NCBI RefSeq assembly: GCF_021021555.1
Contig: NZ_JAINWA010000003.1
Location: forward strand, 1-64,000
DNA: 64,000 bases
Reading direction: 5' to 3'
DNA from: Teretinema zuelzerae
GTDB lineage: Bacteria > Spirochaetota > Spirochaetia > Treponematales > Treponemataceae
Under the pieces are notes generated by a model, which did not search any database, had not been told where the DNA came from, and was given only the letters and a program-made list of their open reading frames with translations. The translations under genes and the position numbers were made by a program. Positions within the stretch are counted from its first letter, which is position 1. Every line of letters starts with the position of its first letter. This document shows, piece by piece, positions 31,976-41,126 of the stretch.

Positions 31976-34759
31976 TCACACTCCGTGGCAGTGTTTGTAC
32001 TTTTTACCGCTTCCGCAGGGGCACGGCTCGTTCCTGCCCACCTTCGGGATGCTGCGCACCACCTGAACGTTCTGCGGATTGCTTACGCTCATGGGGCCGG
32101 CCGGACGGGCCGCGGGCGCCTTGGTTCCAGCTCCCGCGTCCTGATTTCCCGCGAAGGTGCCGAGCGCGTTGTGCTGGGCGTTCACCGTTACCTGGCGCAC
32201 CTGCCGAACGGGAGCGGCTTCTCCTTCAACCTTCACTTTCACCAGGAACACCCGCGACGCTATTTCCAAACGGATGTCGTCGAGCATGCGGTAGAAAATA
32301 TCGAATCCTTCGAGCTTGTACTCGGTAAGGGGATTCTTCTGGCCGTAGGAACGCAGATACACGGCCTCGCGAAGAGACTCGAGGTTTTCAAGATGGTCCA
32401 GCCACTTCTTGTCGATGGCCTGCAAATACTGGAATCGGATGAAGGTGTTGAGATTTTCCTTCCCGGCAAGGCCTTCCTTCTGTTCCAGATCAGCCTGGAA
32501 GCGCTCGAAAATCTTCGTTTTCGCCTCGTCGGGATTTTTCTGCGCCGCATCGATGTCGGAATCCCGCAATCCATAGCCGAAACGCTCCTTGAACTTTTCG
32601 ACGAGTTCGGAAATCGCCTCATCCTTGTTTTTTCTGCCGGAAGCCGAGAATTCGTCGATATAGGTTCCGATGTATTCGTCAGCCGTTTCAAGAACCCGCT
32701 TCGCCAAATCGCAGTCCTGCAGGATGCTGTTGCGCTGGTCGTAAATATAGGTTCGCTGTTCGTTGAGCACATCGTCGTATTCCAGCAGATGCTTTCGTAT
32801 GTCGAAGTTGCGCTCTTCAACCCTGGACTGGGCTTTTTCTATGCTTTTGTTCAGCCAGGGATGGTAAATAGGTTCTCCCGGCTCCATTCCGATCCTCGTC
32901 ATGAGCCGTTTGAGGTTTTCGCCTCCGAACAGCCTCATCAGATCGTCGTCGAGCGAGAGGAAGAACTGCGATCGTCCCGGATCGCCCTGTCGTCCCGATC
33001 GTCCGCGCAGCTGGTTGTCGATGCGGCGGCTTTCATGCCGCTCGGTGCCGATGACGTACAAGCCGCCGAGGCTGCGCACTTCCTCGTAGTCGGCCTGCCA
33101 TTTTTTGTATTCTTCTTCGAATACCGCCTGGTATTCCTCGGGCGTCGCCTGGGTCCCCGCGCGCTTTCTCGCCCGGTATTCGGGGTTTCCTCCGAGCTTG
33201 ATGTCGGTTCCGCGTCCGGCCATGTTCGTCGCGATGGTGACCGAACCCTTCGCTCCCGCTTCGGAAATGATGAGAGCTTCCCGCGCGTGGTTCTTTGCGT
33301 TCAAAACCTCATGGCGGACTCCCTTTCGGGTGAGCAGAGTTGAAATGCGTTCCGATTTCTCGATCGACACGGTGCCTACGAGCACCGGCTGTCCTTTTTT
33401 ATGGGCTTCTGCGATTTCATCGCAAAGCGCGTTCCATTTTTCCGTTTCGTTCAGATACACCACATCGTCTTCGTCGATGCGCGCTACCGGGAGGTTGGTG
33501 GGAATCACCACTACTTCAAGGCCGTAAATCTTGTTGAACTCGACCGCTTCCGTATCGGCGGTTCCCGTCATTCCCGAAAGCTTGGCGTACATTCTGAAGA
33601 AATTCTGAAAGGTGATGGTAGCCATCGTCCGGTTGCGCTGGGCGATGCGAATTTTTTCCTTCGCTTCGATGGCCTGATGCAAACCGTCGGAATAGCGGCG
33701 GCCTTCAAGCACGCGACCGGTAAACTCGTCGACGATCTGGACCTGTCCGTCGCGCACGACGTAATCCACGTCGATTTTATACAGATGGTGAGCCCTGATC
33801 GATTGGGTGAAGTAATGGATGTATTCGAAGTTTTCTTCGTCGAAGAGGCTTCCCGTGATCAGACCGCGTTTATGCAGGATGGCTTCGATGTTGTTCATTC
33901 CCTCGTCGGTGAACGAAACCTTCCGGCTCTTCTCGTCGAGCTTGTAGTCTCCGCGAACTTCCTCGCCCTGCACCTCGTCGGGGTAGTCTCCCGTGTCCGG
34001 CTTCCGCTCCACTTCCCGAAGCTGGCCGACCAGCTTGTCTACATCGAAGAATCGGGCGGTATCGTCTTCTGCGGAACCGGAGATGATCAGCGGGGTTCGC
34101 GCCTCGTCGATCAGGATCGAGTCGATTTCATCGACTACTGCAAAATTGAATTCTCTCTGGGTGCGTTCGCTCGTCTCCCATTTCATATTGTCGCGCAGAT
34201 AATCGAAGCCGAACTCGTTGTTGGTTCCGTAGGTTATATCGCAGTTATAGGCTTTTCTCCGCGCTTCGTTGTCCATATTGGAAAGAATAGAGCCGACCGT
34301 CATGCCGAGGTACGCGTACACGGGACGCATCCAGTCCGCGTCGCGTTCCGCCAGATAGTCGTTCACGGTGACGATATGAACGCCCTTTCCGCTCAAACTG
34401 TTGAGGTAGGCCGCGGCGACGCACATGAGGGTTTTTCCTTCGCCGGTTTTCATTTCTACGATGCGCCCCGAATGAAGAACCAGAGAACCGAGCATCTGCA
34501 CGTCGTACGGACGCTCCCCCAATACGCGGCGGGCTGCTTCCCTCGCCAGGGCGAATGCTTGGGGGAGGAACGAATCCAGGGATTCTCCGGCCTCGAATCG
34601 CGCTTTTAATGCGGCTGATTGTTTCGGGAAGTCTTCTTTTTTCAGGCTTACCGCCCAGGCTTCCTGGGCGTTGATCTCGTGGAGGAGGGGAAGAATTGCC
34701 TGTATGTCTCTTTCATGCTGGGATCCGAAGAAGAAGCGGATAATTTTATCTGTAATCAT
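31976..34759 (-). CDS. secA: Preprotein translocase ATPase SecA
   Basis: 927 residues. Motor of the Sec pathway. Walker A KTGEGKT is at 104-110; the DEAD-type nucleotide-binding domains, preprotein cross-linking domain and helical scaffold follow in normal order. The C-terminus carries the zinc-binding SEC-C motif ([16 protein letters not shown]). An acidic, variable linker precedes it. The ATG at 34759 has no SD and a -10 TACACT ends 6 nt upstream, so the mRNA is probably leaderless. It is convergent with the lipid kinase gene. Confidence 0.98.
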   Translation of the reverse strand: MITDKIIRFFFGSQHERDIQAILPLLHEINAQEAWAVSLKKEDFPKQSAALKARFEAGESLDSFLPQAFALAREAARRVLGERPYDVQMLGSLVLHSGRIVEMKTGEGKTLMCVAAAYLNSLSGKGVHIVTVNDYLAERDADWMRPVYAYLGMTVGSILSNMDNEARRKAYNCDITYGTNNEFGFDYLRDNMKWETSERTQREFNFAVVDEIDSILIDEARTPLIISGSAEDDTARFFDVDKLVGQLREVERKPDTGDYPDEVQGEEVRGDYKLDEKSRKVSFTDEGMNNIEAILHKRGLITGSLFDEENFEYIHYFTQSIRAHHLYKIDVDYVVRDGQVQIVDEFTGRVLEGRRYSDGLHQAIEAKEKIRIAQRNRTMATITFQNFFRMYAKLSGMTGTADTEAVEFNKIYGLEVVVIPTNLPVARIDEDDVVYLNETEKWNALCDEIAEAHKKGQPVLVGTVSIEKSERISTLLTRKGVRHEVLNAKNHAREALIISEAGAKGSVTIATNMAGRGTDIKLGGNPEYRARKRAGTQATPEEYQAVFEEEYKKWQADYEEVRSLGGLYVIGTERHESRRIDNQLRGRSGRQGDPGRSQFFLSLDDDLMRLFGGENLKRLMTRIGMEPGEPIYHPWLNKSIEKAQSRVEERNFDIRKHLLEYDDVLNEQRTYIYDQRNSILQDCDLAKRVLETADEYIGTYIDEFSASGRKNKDEAISELVEKFKERFGYGLRDSDIDAAQKNPDEAKTKIFERFQADLEQKEGLAGKENLNTFIRFQYLQAIDKKWLDHLENLESLREAVYLRSYGQKNPLTEYKLEGFDIFYRMLDDIRLEIASRVFLVKVKVEGEAAPVRQVRQVTVNAQHNALGTFAGNQDAGAGTKAPAARPAGPMSVSNPQNVQVVRSIPKVGRNEPCPCGSGKKYKHCHGV

Positions 34760-34765
34760 TGAAAC

Positions 34766-34816
34766 AGTGTACTAAAACCTGTAGCGGTTGACAAGCACGA
34801 AATTGCGCTCTACCTT
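34766..34816. promoter_or_regulatory. Overlapping divergent promoters of secA and the LIC_12708-like gene
   Basis: Minus strand: TTGTCA (34794-34789), exactly 17 nt, TACACT (34771-34766), then 6 nt to the secA ATG. Plus strand: TTGACA (34788-34793), 17 nt, weak TACCTT (34811-34816), then the SD CGGAGG. The two -35 boxes overlap back to back, so the promoters probably compete. Confidence 0.7.
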
Positions 34817-34832
34817 GTTTCCCGGAGGCGGT

Positions 34833-36074
34833 ATGCGCGCTTTTTTGAACCTTCCAAAGCGGTTATTCGCGGCGGTTTCCGTGTTGTTTCTCCTTTTTTC
34901 ATGTTCCCGCGACGCCGTCACGTTCGTCGGCCGGGAGAAGCTTTTTTCGCTGGATTATGGCCGTTTCGAGAATGAAATAGATCTTTTCCAGCTTGATTTC
35001 GGCTCGAACGGACCGGATACGCAGATATTCATGAAAGACGGTATGTTTTACATCACCAACTCTGGCGGAAAAAAAATCCTCCAGCTGACTTCTTTCGGCG
35101 ATCTCCTGTCCGTATTCTACAATCCCGAACATAATCCCGAACCTTCCTTCGCCCGCTCCGTCGACGCGGATTCCGCGCAGATTGAATCCGCCGATTCAAC
35201 GCGCAAGGCCATCTCGTACCCGTTCAATCATCCGGTTTTCCTTTGCGTCGACAATCTGAAGCGCCTGTCCGTGGTGGACCAGGTTCCGCCGGAGCGAATG
35301 GAGTACGACTCCGTATCGCAGGTAGCCCTGAAAAATGTCGTGCTTCGTTTCTCCAGCGACGGAAAATTTCTCGACTGGATAGGCCAGGAAGGTCCGGGCG
35401 GATCTCCCTTTCCTCCGGTTGCCGCCCTGCATACGAATAATAAAAACGAGTTGATCGTACTGTCCCGATCTCAAAACTCACTGATTGTGTACTGGTATTC
35501 CGTCGACGGAAATCTTCTCTTCAGAGTTCCGGTCAGCTATCGGAATCTTCCCGGCCCCTACGATTCCCAGTCGCAGGTGTTTTCCTCTCTTGAAAAAATC
35601 GTACCTTCCTTTACGGATCGAACGCTCTACCTGAAAATCGATTATTATATTCCGGTAATCGATCAATCCACCGGCGCCAACGCCGGAATCAGTTTCGACA
35701 AGAGCTGCGTGTATCCGTTCCTGATCGATGAAGGCGCCTACGGGTCGAGAATCGATCTTCCCGCGTATACTGAAGTCGAGCAGGGCAAGCTCGGTACCAC
35801 CCAGTTCCGCAAGCCGTATGAATTGCTGGGCGTTACTGCGAGCGGATGGTTTTTTCTTTCCACTCCCTCTTCCGACGGATACACCATCGAGATGATGGAT
35901 GTAAAAAGCGGAAGAATCATCTCGCGCACCCTGCAGATCCAAAATGAAGAACTCGCGTATAACGCGATGGCCCTCTCTCCCGACGGCATCCTTTCCGCCC
36001 TGTTGGCGACTCCCTGGCAGTCTTCCGTAGTATGGTGGCGCACCGACGCGCTGATCGGAGAAATACGCAGATGA
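34833..36074 (+). CDS. Spirochaete lipoprotein, LIC_12708-like
   Basis: 413 residues from the ATG at 34833, which follows CCGGAGGCGG. A lipoprotein signal peptide ends at Cys24 (LFLLFSC). The mature protein is a series of short beta-strand repeats (LDYGRFENEIDLFQLDF; ITNSGGKKILQLTSFGDLL; SSDGKFLDWIGQEGPGGSPFPP), consistent with a beta-propeller. The overall layout resembles the spirochaete family annotated LIC_12708, of unknown function. It overlaps the next gene in ATGA. Confidence 0.8.
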   Translation: MRAFLNLPKRLFAAVSVLFLLFSCSRDAVTFVGREKLFSLDYGRFENEIDLFQLDFGSNGPDTQIFMKDGMFYITNSGGKKILQLTSFGDLLSVFYNPEHNPEPSFARSVDADSAQIESADSTRKAISYPFNHPVFLCVDNLKRLSVVDQVPPERMEYDSVSQVALKNVVLRFSSDGKFLDWIGQEGPGGSPFPPVAALHTNNKNELIVLSRSQNSLIVYWYSVDGNLLFRVPVSYRNLPGPYDSQSQVFSSLEKIVPSFTDRTLYLKIDYYIPVIDQSTGANAGISFDKSCVYPFLIDEGAYGSRIDLPAYTEVEQGKLGTTQFRKPYELLGVTASGWFFLSTPSSDGYTIEMMDVKSGRIISRTLQIQNEELAYNAMALSPDGILSALLATPWQSSVVWWRTDALIGEIRR

Positions 36075-36634
36075 TAGGCGGAGACGAAGAGTCGCGGCCC
36101 GCCGACGGACAAGGCCAACCGGTTTTTCATTACAACCGCGAAAGACGCCTCCAGCGCGCTCCGGAGCCGGTCCGCCGCGCCTGGGCGGAGGGATATACGC
36201 CGAACAAGGGCTTCATCCGCGGGTTGACGGCGAACGCCGGGCTGAAAAGCATTCTGGTGTCCATCCTTCTTCTGGTCATGGCGATTTATTTCGTCTCGTT
36301 TTTTGGTGAAAAAGAAAACTCCTCCTCCCTCGACGGTATCGATTACACGCTTCGCGCTTTTCTGCACGGAGAAACCGTCTATGTAACCGTGACATGCACT
36401 TCGGAAGAACCTGATTCGAGCCTTATACCGGTTTCGGCCGCGTTCACCGCCCTCGATGCCTCCGGCGAGACGGTCTCGTCGTCCTCGGCCTCAGACGTTT
36501 TCGCAGGCGCAGAAACCCGAATACGAACGACGTTTCAGGATTATGAGATAGCCCGCATCCGGACAGTGCTTGCAATAGGTTCGGACGAACAAAAAAAACA
36601 ACTAACGCTCAGCGTCTCTGTTGACCGGAACTGA
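36071..36634 (+). CDS. Single-pass membrane protein of unknown function
   Basis: 187 residues from the ATG at 36071, chosen because it overlaps the stop of the preceding lipoprotein gene (ATGA). A charged cytoplasmic N-terminus (about 1-55) is followed by one membrane helix (about 58-78, ILVSILLLVMAIYFVSFF). The outer domain of about 105 residues has a beta-rich, Ser/Thr-rich pattern. No family recognised. Coupling to the lipoprotein suggests that they work together at the envelope. Confidence 0.7.
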   Translation: MIGGDEESRPADGQGQPVFHYNRERRLQRAPEPVRRAWAEGYTPNKGFIRGLTANAGLKSILVSILLLVMAIYFVSFFGEKENSSSLDGIDYTLRAFLHGETVYVTVTCTSEEPDSSLIPVSAAFTALDASGETVSSSSASDVFAGAETRIRTTFQDYEIARIRTVLAIGSDEQKKQLTLSVSVDRN

Positions 36635-36719
36635 TCTTTTTTATATGCTTAAGATCAGGATTCGTCCCGGTCGTTGAATAAGCGCATCCGCAAGCATTGC
36701 TGGATCCCAGGAGAAAAAG

Positions 36720-37133
36720 ATGTTGCAGTTTTATTTTTTGTCCATAATGCTCAATTTAGTCGGGGGATTGGTTCTTCTTTTTTCCGATCGGGAGGATTTA
36801 GACCAGGTAATAGATTCAAAACTGACATCCCTCGCCCGAGATGAAACGTTTCGCCTTGTTCTTGGAATCCTTGCCGCTATAACCGGTTTCTTCAAGCTGC
36901 TATCCGTTATACGGGGAGACGTGCCCGTTGTGGGAGATCTCCTTCCGTCCCTGTCCGGACTCGCCTGCGGTTTTATCTTCCTCTATGAGTTTTATCGGAC
37001 GAGAACGGCTCTCGACGAAGAATCGATACCTGTTTTTCTGAAGAGCATCGTTAATTCCAGAAAATATGTAGGCGTTATTAGCGTGTGCGCGGCAGTCCTT
37101 CATTTCCTTTTCCCGACTATACTATTCCTGTAA
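36720..37133 (+). CDS. Integral membrane protein of unknown function
   Basis: 137 residues with about four predicted helices: at the N-terminus (FYFLSIMLNLVGGLVLLF), about 48-62, about 73-88 and at the C-terminus (VISVCAAVLHFLFPTILFL). No motif recognised. An SD (GGAG) precedes the ATG. The Nudix gene follows 6 nt later, so the two share a transcript. A CTGATCTT/AAGATCAG inverted repeat (36631-36658) separates it from the gene before. Confidence 0.7.
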   Translation: MLQFYFLSIMLNLVGGLVLLFSDREDLDQVIDSKLTSLARDETFRLVLGILAAITGFFKLLSVIRGDVPVVGDLLPSLSGLACGFIFLYEFYRTRTALDEESIPVFLKSIVNSRKYVGVISVCAAVLHFLFPTILFL

Positions 37134-37139
37134 TCCTCG

Positions 37140-37550
37140 ATGAGAGAATCAATAGCGGGAATCATACTTAAAGATTATACTTTTCTCATAGGCCTTCGCT
37201 TGCCGAAAGGCGAGATGGGCGGCCGGTGGGAATTTCCCGGGGGCAAAATAGACCCGGGCGAAACAGCCGAAATTGCGATACGGCGCGAATTTCTCGAGGA
37301 AATGAATATCGACGTATCGATCGGCGAGCTGATAACAACGGTAGAGTTCACCAATCACGCAGGTCCTTCGCTCCTTCACGCCTATCACGTTTCGATCCCG
37401 GATCACGCTTCCATAGTGCTTACCGAACATTCGGAGCTTCGATGGGCGACTCTGCAGGAGATCGAAGAGCTTCCCTTCGTGGACTCGGATCGGCTGCTTC
37501 TGCCCGAAATTAAAAAATGGCATTCCAGGATCAAGCATGAGACCCTATAA
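37140..37550 (+). CDS. Nudix hydrolase (MutT-like)
   Basis: 136 residues. The Nudix box GGKIDPGETAEIAIRREFLEEM (start near residue 37) has all the Glu/Arg metal-binding positions; the usual Gly after EE is replaced by Asn. Length and the N-terminal strand resemble MutT-type (d)NTP pyrophosphatases that remove oxidised nucleotides, but the substrate cannot be fixed from sequence. It overlaps the start of the next lipoprotein gene by 14 nt. Confidence 0.9.
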   Translation: MRESIAGIILKDYTFLIGLRLPKGEMGGRWEFPGGKIDPGETAEIAIRREFLEEMNIDVSIGELITTVEFTNHAGPSLLHAYHVSIPDHASIVLTEHSELRWATLQEIEELPFVDSDRLLLPEIKKWHSRIKHETL

Positions 37551-37914
37551 GCCTGTCGCAGCCGTTCTTTCGCTTGCCGCTTGTCTGTTTTTTTGCGCAT
37601 CGTGTTCGCCTCGTAATTCGATATCTGAACTCGCGTTTCCATCCACGCCGGCGATTTCGGCCGATAATCGCTTCGCCCTGATAACAGATCCCTATGTCGC
37701 TGCCCGCGATCAACCCGGAGAGAAGGGAATCACGATCAGCCACTTCAGGAGAGGCGATGTTCTTACGGTTCTCGGAAATACGATACTTCCGTCGGCCGAT
37801 GAGAAAACCTCCCGGCTTTGGATCCAAACAGAAAAAGGCTGGATTTCTTCAGTTCAGGTCAGGCTGTACTCAGACGAATCCCGTGCCCGAAGAGCCGGAG
37901 ATAAAATCAGGTAA
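37537..37914 (+). CDS. Small lipoprotein with SH3b-like domain
   Basis: 125 residues. The lipobox ends at Cys23 (FFCASC). The mature part (YVAARDQPGEKGITISHFRRGDVLTVLG; TSRLWIQTEKGWISSVQVRLY) follows the pattern of bacterial SH3 domains, which often bind cell-wall peptides. It lies at the end of a membrane protein-Nudix-lipoprotein run and is convergent with rlmN. Confidence 0.75.
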   Translation: MRPYKPVAAVLSLAACLFFCASCSPRNSISELAFPSTPAISADNRFALITDPYVAARDQPGEKGITISHFRRGDVLTVLGNTILPSADEKTSRLWIQTEKGWISSVQVRLYSDESRARRAGDKIR

Positions 37915-37936
37915 TTTTTCGGGTCTTGAACTTCTC

Positions 37937-39010
37937 TCACTCGAAATCATCTTCGTCGTCTGTTTCATGTACTGATGACTGCATCGATGATTTTCCGAGC
38001 TGACCGCAGGCTCCGCCGATTTTTTCGCCCCGTTTATAGCGCAATGTGGCGTTCAGTCCGAGTTTTTCCAAATAGTCAGCGAAAACGTGAATTTCATTTT
38101 TATCGGGCGTTTGAAAGGGCAGGGTTTCGACGGGGTTCCATGCGATCAGGTTGAAGTGCGCGTTCAGTCCGCGGGCAAAATCAGCCATTTCCCTCGCATT
38201 CTCTTCCGATGTATTGACTCCCCTCATCAAGGCAGCTTCGAGGGTTACCCTCCGTCCCGTTTTATCGGAAAAATACCGGATCGCTTCCTTGAGTTCGGGC
38301 AACGGGTTGGTTTTATTGACCGGCATGAGCTGTGTCCGCAGCCGGGAATTGGCCGATGTAAGGGATACCGCAAGGCGGATGTCCGGTCCATTGTCCGCCA
38401 AATCGCGGATGCCGGAAACAAGTCCTGAAGTCGAAAGCGTAATCCGCCTTTTTGACAAGGCTCTGCCTTCCGGGTGCGTAAGGATTCGTATCGCTTTTCT
38501 GATTTCCGGGAGATTCAGCATCGGTTCTCCCATACCCATGAACACAATGTTGTCCAGTTTACCGACTGTGTCTTCAAGATGGAAGAATTGTTCGACAATT
38601 TCTCCTGCGTCTAAATTTCTGCTGAATCCGATGTGGCCTGTCTGGCAAAAGGCGCATCCCATGGGACAGCCGATTTGACAAGACACGCAAGCTGTTTTTC
38701 TTCCCTGTCTGTCTGTGAGCAGTACCGTTTCGACCGCCCCGCCGTCTGCGCATGCTATCTGGAGTTTAACCGTTCCGTCTGGATCCCGCAAAGTTTGCGA
38801 AATCACTGTCGAAAAAAGAACCGCTTTTCCCGCCAGCTCTTCACGTTCTTTCAATGAAATATTGGTCATGGCCGAGAAATCGCGAGCTCCGTCGGCGATC
38901 CATTTGAAAATCTGCTTTGCCCTGAATTTTTTTTCCAGCTGCAATGCAGAAAAAAGCTCTTCCGGGAGCAATCCCGAAAGAGCCTTCATAGTCGAATGCG
39001 AATTGTTCAT
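37937..39010 (-). CDS. rlmN: 23S rRNA/tRNA adenine C2-methyltransferase
   Basis: 357 residues. Radical SAM enzyme that methylates A2503 of 23S rRNA and A37 of some tRNAs. The cluster motif CxxxCxxC is C115, C119 and C122. The GMGEPMLNLPEI and LSTSGLVSGIRDLA segments are typical. The methyl-carrying cysteine is in GGACGQLG near residue 336. An acidic C-terminal tail (DETDDEDDFE-like) is added. An SD (GGAAGG) precedes the ATG. It follows the TPR gene by 9 nt. Confidence 0.96.
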   Translation of the reverse strand: MNNSHSTMKALSGLLPEELFSALQLEKKFRAKQIFKWIADGARDFSAMTNISLKEREELAGKAVLFSTVISQTLRDPDGTVKLQIACADGGAVETVLLTDRQGRKTACVSCQIGCPMGCAFCQTGHIGFSRNLDAGEIVEQFFHLEDTVGKLDNIVFMGMGEPMLNLPEIRKAIRILTHPEGRALSKRRITLSTSGLVSGIRDLADNGPDIRLAVSLTSANSRLRTQLMPVNKTNPLPELKEAIRYFSDKTGRRVTLEAALMRGVNTSEENAREMADFARGLNAHFNLIAWNPVETLPFQTPDKNEIHVFADYLEKLGLNATLRYKRGEKIGGACGQLGKSSMQSSVHETDDEDDFE

Positions 39011-39019
39011 ATCCTTCCG

Positions 39020-40159
39020 TCAGCGAAGCTTATCAAGCATATCGGTGATAAGTTGATTGCGAATTCCGAGTTTTTGGAACGACTGAAGGGTTTCAACCGC
39101 TTTTTGGCGTTCTCCTACGTTTATCTGGCATTCCGCGAGCTCAAGGTACAGCCTGAAGTTCTTGGGATCAGCCTGAATCAATCTGTCCAGGCTCGAAGCC
39201 GCCTCGTCGAAGCGGCCCTGGATCTTGCTGATCATTGCAAGGCCCAATACGGCGTATACGTCGAACTCTATGTCGAGCGCGCGCTGGTAATAGTTCTGCG
39301 CCAAGTCGTAATCGCCCATGTTTCGATAGGCGTCGCCTGCGCGGGTAAGGATCACTTTGTTGTTCGGATCCTTATCGAGAATTTTATTCCAGTATTCTAC
39401 CGACCTGAACTGCTGATTCATTCCGCGGTAGCAATCCGCGAGACCGAAAAGGGCGTAGAAATTGTCGGGATCCATCTTCAGGGCTCGTTCAAAATAATAG
39501 ATTCCCTGTTCGAAGGTTTTCAGCTTTCTGTGGCAGTTGCCGATGGAGGTCAACACGCGGATATCGACGCCTTGATCGTTGATATCAAGCATTTTCTGCC
39601 AATAATACAACGCGTCTCGATATTCTTTGAAATCATAGTGAAGATGTCCCAGTCCTATGAGGGCGTACGGGTTGTTTTCTTCCATATCCAAAACTCTCAG
39701 GTAGAGAATTTTAGATTGCTTGAAATCCCGGATTTTGCGATAGGCGTCCGCAACCCGCGTCAGAACGGTAATATTTCTGTCGTCATGCTGGAGATATTGT
39801 TCCCAAATCTCTATAGCCTTGTTGTATTGATTGAGCGCTTTATAGCAGTCTGCCAGGCCGAAAAGGGCGTAATTATTTCCCGGATGAAACGAGAGGCAGT
39901 TTGTATAATAATCCACAGCCTCGCGGAACTTATTCCGTTTTCTCGCGGCGTCTCCGAGCCCTACCAGCGCATAGTTATTATCCTGTTCGAGCGAAAGGAT
40001 TTTTTGAAACGCGCGTTCCGCTTCGTCTATTTTATTATCTTTTAATAGCAGATACCCGTTTTTAGACAGTTCCGCTATTTCATTGAATTTCTTTTCTTCT
40101 TCAGTAATGCCCGCAGTAGGTTCGGGCATGGGAGGCATGTCGTTCAATGCATCTGCCAT
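39020..40159 (-). CDS. Tetratricopeptide-repeat protein
   Basis: 379 residues with about ten consecutive TPR units from residue ~30 to the end (for example NNYALVGLGDAARKRNKFRE, NNYALFGLADCYKALNQYN, NFYALFGLADCYRGMNQ). No signal peptide, so probably cytoplasmic. TPR arrays bind protein partners; none can be named. It starts 12 nt after the small gene at 40172-40507 and is followed by rlmN, forming one transcript. Confidence 0.88.
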   Translation of the reverse strand: MADALNDMPPMPEPTAGITEEEKKFNEIAELSKNGYLLLKDNKIDEAERAFQKILSLEQDNNYALVGLGDAARKRNKFREAVDYYTNCLSFHPGNNYALFGLADCYKALNQYNKAIEIWEQYLQHDDRNITVLTRVADAYRKIRDFKQSKILYLRVLDMEENNPYALIGLGHLHYDFKEYRDALYYWQKMLDINDQGVDIRVLTSIGNCHRKLKTFEQGIYYFERALKMDPDNFYALFGLADCYRGMNQQFRSVEYWNKILDKDPNNKVILTRAGDAYRNMGDYDLAQNYYQRALDIEFDVYAVLGLAMISKIQGRFDEAASSLDRLIQADPKNFRLYLELAECQINVGERQKAVETLQSFQKLGIRNQLITDMLDKLR

Positions 40160-40171
40160 TTTTATTCCTCT

Positions 40172-40507
40172 TCACGTTTTAATCAATGATTCTATCACTT
40201 GAGCGATTTTGCCGATCAGCGGCTCAGCCTTTCTTTTATTATGAGCCAGCCAAAACATTTTTAAAGCATCTATCTCCCGTCCTTTCGAAAGATAATGATC
40301 GCCGATCCTCGTCAAACCATCAGAATACCCGGTAGTAACGAATATTCTTCTTGCAGCCTCGATTTCGCCCTCGTTATAGAACTGGTTGCCCTTTCTGTTA
40401 AGAGCCGCCTTCTGTTCGGCGCTGAGGTTCTGTATGGGAGCGTCGACGCTTTTTATCAAGCCTAGTTCACGAAAACGTGAAAAATCAGCTGTTTTTTTTT
40501 GATCCAA
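40172..40507 (-). CDS. Conserved small protein of unknown function
   Basis: 111 residues. It starts with TTG at 40507, behind AAGGG, and runs straight into a tract of nine A (CAA AAA AAA A), a possible slippage site. The sequence is helical with a repeat-like feel (NRKGNQFYNEGEIEAARRIFVTTG; LTRIGDHYLSKGREIDALKMFWLA), resembling two degenerate TPR-like hairpins. It probably works with the TPR protein encoded just after it. The exact family is not recognised. Confidence 0.7.
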   Translation of the reverse strand: MDQKKTADFSRFRELGLIKSVDAPIQNLSAEQKAALNRKGNQFYNEGEIEAARRIFVTTGYSDGLTRIGDHYLSKGREIDALKMFWLAHNKRKAEPLIGKIAQVIESLIKT

Positions 40508-40555
40508 CTATAACCCTTACCAATATAATAAGATTTTTAAGAAGGGTATGCAAGT

Positions 40556-41125
40556 CTAATTATCGCACGGGTTTATCATTTCAGGGGATTCGATTTCCTT
40601 TTTTCGATAAAAATCAACGATAGACCTGCCGTACACCCTTTGGTCGATTCTTTCCAGATTTCCGATGATCTCCGGCATTTCCCGTTCGCTCGGCCGGTGC
40701 ATGATCGCCAGTCCCCCGGGTTTCAGCACAGACAGATCTCCGGTCATTTCAATCAGTCCTGCATGGAATTTATACGGAAAAGGGGGGTCGAGATAAATGA
40801 TGTCGAATTGTTGTTTGGAACGCTTGAGAAAAAGCTCTACCGACATGAATTTGCATTCTATCCGCTTCGGAGCTATCGATACGTTCTTGAATATCGTTTT
40901 AACCTTGCCTTGATCTTTTTCGACAAGATACACGGGATCGGCGCCCCTGGACGCAGCTTCCAGGGCGCAAATTCCCGATCCTGAAAAAAGATCCAGGAAT
41001 GACTTGCCCTCAAGGTCTCCCAAAATCGCAAAAAGCGATTCCCTCATTCGATCCATCGCAGGCCGGATTACTCCCGGAGGACATTCGACAGTTCTTCCTC
41101 TCAGCGCGCCGCCGGTAATCCTCAT
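40556..41125 (-). CDS. rsmD: 16S rRNA (guanine966-N2)-methyltransferase
   Basis: 189 residues. It begins with MRITGGALRGRTVECPPG and RPAMDRMRESLFAIL, typical of RsmD. The SAM-binding motif is FLDLFSGSGICALEAASRG and the catalytic motif is YLDPPFPY. It would methylate G966 in small-subunit rRNA. It starts 1 nt after the FAD-dependent oxidoreductase gene ends, so the two are cotranscribed. Confidence 0.94.
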   Translation of the reverse strand: MRITGGALRGRTVECPPGVIRPAMDRMRESLFAILGDLEGKSFLDLFSGSGICALEAASRGADPVYLVEKDQGKVKTIFKNVSIAPKRIECKFMSVELFLKRSKQQFDIIYLDPPFPYKFHAGLIEMTGDLSVLKPGGLAIMHRPSEREMPEIIGNLERIDQRVYGRSIVDFYRKKEIESPEMINPCDN

Positions 41126-41126
41126 G

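Noticed and set aside
31985-34609. Two long plus-strand frames antisense to secA
   Set aside because: SecA motifs are continuous on the minus strand; the antisense proteins have no family features or plausible starts.
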